Shown in pieces: positions 61,285 through 64,000 of a stretch of DNA of 64,000 nucleotides; the first letter of the stretch is position 1, and every line of letters starts with the position of its first letter. Source of the stretch: Pedobacter glucosidilyticus (GTDB taxonomy: Bacteria; Bacteroidota; Bacteroidia; Sphingobacteriales; Sphingobacteriaceae); contig NZ_DLHN01000021.1 in the NCBI RefSeq assembly GCF_002483235.1, positions 62,001-126,000 on the forward strand, written 5' to 3'. The position numbers were made by a program, and so were the translations under genes. The notes under the pieces were generated by a model. That model was given only the letters and a program-made list of their open reading frames with translations. It was not told the DNA's origin and did no database searches.

Positions 61285-61695
61285 TTATTTTTCCAGTTTA
61301 TAAATGTAGCTGGAATTTCCGTTTAATCTAGTGAGTATTAAATATTTATCTTGATTAGTGATTTCAAATGTACCGTTGAAAATGAAACTCCAATCAAAAT
61401 CTGCTGTCCAAAAGTTTTCATCTCTAAAAATAGCTTGATTACCTTCTACACTAAAAGAGCCGCTGCCGCCTCTCATGGGCGAGTTTAAACCAGGTATAAA
61501 ACTATATTTACCATTTTTTAGCTGGAGCACAAAAGGACTAGGCTCATAACGATAAGAGCTATTTTGAATGTAAAAAACACCTTTATAATCTTTTTCGAGG
61601 AGCTCTACCCGACTGGTTTTTTCACAGGCAGCAAATCCTATAAATAAAACAAGAATAAGACTGAAAACAGTTGATTGCAGATTATTCAAATACAT
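61285..61695 (-). CDS. Small lipoprotein of the sigma operon
   Basis: A 136-residue protein with a lipoprotein signal (FIGFAACEKTSR). The remainder is beta-rich, with paired strands such as FVLQLKNGKYSFIPG, GSFSVEGNQAIFRDEN and FNGTFEITNQDKYLILTRL, in the style of small lipocalin-like or META-like domains, but I do not recognise the family. Two bases separate it from the sigma factor start, so it is co-transcribed with the sigma/anti-sigma pair and could be their sensor input or an immediate target. Confidence 0.8.
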   Translation of the reverse strand: MYLNNLQSTVFSLILVLFIGFAACEKTSRVELLEKDYKGVFYIQNSSYRYEPSPFVLQLKNGKYSFIPGLNSPMRGGSGSFSVEGNQAIFRDENFWTADFDWSFIFNGTFEITNQDKYLILTRLNGNSSYIYKLEK

Positions 61696-61751
61696 AAAAG
61701 CGGTTTTATACCACTACTTACGTATGCTTTCTTCTTACTGATACACCGTTA

Positions 61752-62549
61752 TCAAAGTTTTTTTGCTTCATTCCAAAATACATCCATTTCTGCTAACGAC
61801 ATATCTTTTAAAGATTTGCCCGTTTCTAAAGCTTTACTTTCTAAATATTGGAATCTTTTAATAAATTTTTTATTTGTTTTCTCTAAGGCGTCTTCCGGGT
61901 TAATGTCTAAAAAGCGGGCATAATTGATGAGTGAAAACATCAAATCACCAAACTCATTTTCTGCTTTTTCTTTATCTATTGCATGTTTATCTGCAATATT
62001 AAATTCGTTTTTGAACTCTTGAAGTTCTTCTTCAACTTTTTCCCAAACTTGGGTTTTATCATCCCAATCAAAGCCTACACCACGGGCCTTTTCCTGAATT
62101 CTGGATGCTTTAATTAAAGCAGGCAAGGATGCAGGTACACCACCCAGAACAGATTTATTTCCTTCTTTTAGTTTAATTTTCTCCCAGTTTTGCTTTACCT
62201 CTTCTTCTGTTTCTGCTTTGGTATCGCTGTAAATATGCGGATGTCTGTTAATTAATTTTTCACAAATACCATTTAATACATCAACCATATTAAAATCATG
62301 AGTTTCTGAGCCTATCTTGGCATAGAAAACCAAATGCAACATCAAATCGCCCAGTTCTTTTCTAATTTCTTGCATGTCTCCTTCTAAAATAGCATCAGAA
62401 AGTTCGTAGGTTTCTTCTATGGTTAAGTGCCTTAAGGTCTCCATGGTTTGCTTTTTATCCCAAGGGCATTGAGATCTTAAATCATCCATGATAGCTAATA
62501 ACCTTTCAAAAGAAGTTGCAGGACTGTGCTGGGTATCAAATACGTTCAT
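61752..62549 (-). CDS. mazG: Nucleoside triphosphate pyrophosphohydrolase MazG
   Basis: Hydrolyses nucleoside triphosphates to monophosphates, cleaning the pool of abnormal nucleotides and possibly lowering (p)ppGpp. It is 265 residues with two MazG domains: CPWDKKQTMETLRHLTIEE with EELGDLML-type metal residues (seen here as RKELGDLMLHLVFYAK), and the second ENEFGDLMFSLINYARF. It has normal family length and lies three bases after the receptor gene upstream. Confidence 0.95.
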   Translation of the reverse strand: MNVFDTQHSPATSFERLLAIMDDLRSQCPWDKKQTMETLRHLTIEETYELSDAILEGDMQEIRKELGDLMLHLVFYAKIGSETHDFNMVDVLNGICEKLINRHPHIYSDTKAETEEEVKQNWEKIKLKEGNKSVLGGVPASLPALIKASRIQEKARGVGFDWDDKTQVWEKVEEELQEFKNEFNIADKHAIDKEKAENEFGDLMFSLINYARFLDINPEDALEKTNKKFIKRFQYLESKALETGKSLKDMSLAEMDVFWNEAKKL

Positions 62550-62552
62550 GGT

Positions 62553-64000
62553 TTAATACTTGTAAGTTAAACCCACTCCATACTGTTTAATAATAGTTTG
62601 ATGGGTTGGGTGAAGCGCAAAAGGATTTCTAGAAAATAAATAGGTGTCTAATTGATGACTGCCTTTTTTAAAGTTGTAAGCTAAATAAAGATTTTCTAAC
62701 CTTATGATTTTTTCCTCAATATCAATTTGTCTTGTTGGGCTTGATAGAGAAACTGTTTTATAATTAAAATCAAAACCGTAGAGCATATTAATTCCCAAAT
62801 TGAAATTTTTATAGTTTAAACGATTGTTGAAGCTTCCAGTTTTATAATCATCAACCATATTAGGTTGAGGGATATAATCTGCGTCAATCTTACTATTATA
62901 CCAATTAAAATTTAAAGTAGTATTCCATTTAAAATTAGAATTTTCAAAAATTACAGACTCTAGGTTAATGGATTGCAATACACTAGAGTTGATTAAAACA
63001 TTTGGAATATAGACGATTTCAGAAAATCCTGGTAATAAAATATTATCTATAGTAGGATATTCAAATTTCGACCAATTATAGGTTAAAGAGTTTTTTTTGT
63101 AACTAATTTTTGCTGCTGCTTGGTAATAATCTAAATTACTTTCACTTTTTTCGAATGGAACTAAAAAGTTATAATTCAAATTTATAGGGCTTGTAATTAA
63201 ACCTCTAGATACTCCTGTCAACTGAGGATTATTGTTTAAAGTAATATTTCTGAAATAAGATGAGTTTAATAAGATTTGCAAATCTTTCTGTTTGATAGGA
63301 TAAAAGTCTAGACCAATAAATGGTGTAGGTGAATTTTTTTTATAGGATGGATTATTTTTGTTAAAATCAAACAGCCATGCATTTCTAAAAGCTAAAAGGT
63401 TTTTATAGTTAATTTCAAGATATGGTGTTAAGTAGGATGATTTGAAATTTGCTGTGGCTGAATCTGAACCTCTAGATGATAAATTATTATTGAAATAATT
63501 AGTAGTGCTCGTGTTTTGATCATAAGAGTTTTTTGCAAGCTCTAAATCTATAGCTGTTAAAATGCTAAATAAATTCGTTTTTTTAGTGTATGATAAATGA
63601 TTTCTTAATCTTAATGATTCAAGTTTGGCATCTTCTAAATATAAATTATTTGAATTATAGTTTGTCATTTGAGAAAATCGCTCAATATTTATATCAAATG
63701 CTGATTTATTATAACCTAAAGAAAGTAAGTTTTGGAAACCTATTTTGCTTTTGTACCTGATATCAACACCATTTTGAAATAAATATTGTTTACCTGTGTT
63801 TTTTGATATACTGGTTTGAGAGTAATCAAAGTTGGAAAGATTACCTTGGGTATCTTGTTCTTGTTGAAAATAAGCGCTATTGAGGCTAATATCAAAATTC
63901 TTATTTAATGAATATGAAAATAAAACATTTGCCAGGGGTGAGCTTATCGAAGGCAAACTAGAAGTAAAGCGTCTTCTGTTGTTAACAAGGTTACTATTAG
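62553..64000 (-). CDS. TonB-dependent outer-membrane receptor, C-terminal part
   Basis: The frame is open across the right edge; the first in-frame start (TTG 63956) is not needed and the gene surely begins outside the window. The 482 visible residues are repeated beta-barrel strands with aromatic ends (for example NHLSYTKKTNLFSILTAIDL, TPYLEINYKNLLAFRNAWLF) and a C-terminal GVGLTYKY. This is the barrel part of a TonB-dependent receptor or similar protein. The ligand cannot be told. It is three bases upstream of mazG on the same strand. Confidence 0.75.
   Translation of the reverse strand, partial: NSNLVNNRRRFTSSLPSISSPLANVLFSYSLNKNFDISLNSAYFQQEQDTQGNLSNFDYSQTSISKNTGKQYLFQNGVDIRYKSKIGFQNLLSLGYNKSAFDINIERFSQMTNYNSNNLYLEDAKLESLRLRNHLSYTKKTNLFSILTAIDLELAKNSYDQNTSTTNYFNNNLSSRGSDSATANFKSSYLTPYLEINYKNLLAFRNAWLFDFNKNNPSYKKNSPTPFIGLDFYPIKQKDLQILLNSSYFRNITLNNNPQLTGVSRGLITSPINLNYNFLVPFEKSESNLDYYQAAAKISYKKNSLTYNWSKFEYPTIDNILLPGFSEIVYIPNVLINSSVLQSINLESVIFENSNFKWNTTLNFNWYNSKIDADYIPQPNMVDDYKTGSFNNRLNYKNFNLGINMLYGFDFNYKTVSLSSPTRQIDIEEKIIRLENLYLAYNFKKGSHQLDTYLFSRNPFALHPTHQTIIKQYGVGLTYKY

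Overview
The window looks like a chromosomal segment of a low-GC Bacteroidota, most likely family Sphingobacteriaceae (Pedobacter-like). Evidence: promoter -7 boxes of the TAnnTTTG type ahead of many genes, Bacteroidota-only families (PorQ of the type IX secretion system, DUF4783, DUF4294, HU-CCDC81/SPOR protein, six-domain S1 with the Bacteroidota leader), bacillithiol synthesis, many lipoproteins, and weak or absent Shine-Dalgarno sequences. Placement below phylum level is inference. No rRNA, tRNA, CRISPR array, transposase or prophage was seen. Gene density is high and most of the region is housekeeping.

Layout. 1-4.9 kb: tail of an amidophosphoribosyltransferase, a LysE exporter, dCMP deaminase, a tandem pair of Ig-like lipoproteins with identical promoters and palindromic operators, and an M20 peptidase. 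4.9-13.6 kb: guaA, a periplasmic-binding-fold lipoprotein, an RsmB-like RNA methyltransferase, an amino-acid permease broken by a one-base frameshift, a TlpA-like thioredoxin, and the agmatine-to-putrescine pair aguB/aguA split by a four-helix-bundle gene with inverted-repeat arms. 13.6-19.2 kb: minus-strand DUF4783-nadC-plsY-M48 peptidase run, gpmI, a lipoprotein and a TPR protein. 19.2-27.9 kb: lon, universal stress protein, an LpxR-like barrel, an OafA-type acyltransferase, arfB, porQ and cmk. 27.9-32.1 kb: a broken small gene, rpsA, and pyrR-pyrB.

32.2-41.5 kb is a plus-strand run for envelope energisation: a 1007-residue TPR protein, a plugless outer-membrane barrel, an HU-like/SPOR membrane protein, ExbB, ExbD and TonB, followed by folC. 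41.5-46.9 kb (minus): pabB, purA, a Fur-family regulator and the (p)ppGpp synthase/hydrolase. 47-55.9 kb: DUF4294-gpx-bshB1 (thiol redox), an acyl-CoA dehydrogenase convergent with lysine 6-transaminase, a D-cysteine desulfhydrase/ACC deaminase homologue, an outer-membrane protein, rluD and pabC. 55.9-64 kb: fmt, namZ (peptidoglycan recycling), an FtsX-like permease, and a minus-strand operon with mazG, a lipoprotein, an ECF sigma factor and an anti-sigma factor that appears to span both membranes; the window ends inside an outer-membrane receptor gene.

Connections: nucleotide synthesis (purF-like, guaA, purA, pyrR/pyrB, cmk, dCMP deaminase) and folate synthesis (folC, pabB, pabC) recur through the window. 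The most interesting items are the trans-envelope anti-sigma operon, the duplicated lipoprotein/operator pair, the four-helix-bundle insertion that appears to have rewritten the start of aguA, and the plugless barrel linked to its own ExbBD-TonB.
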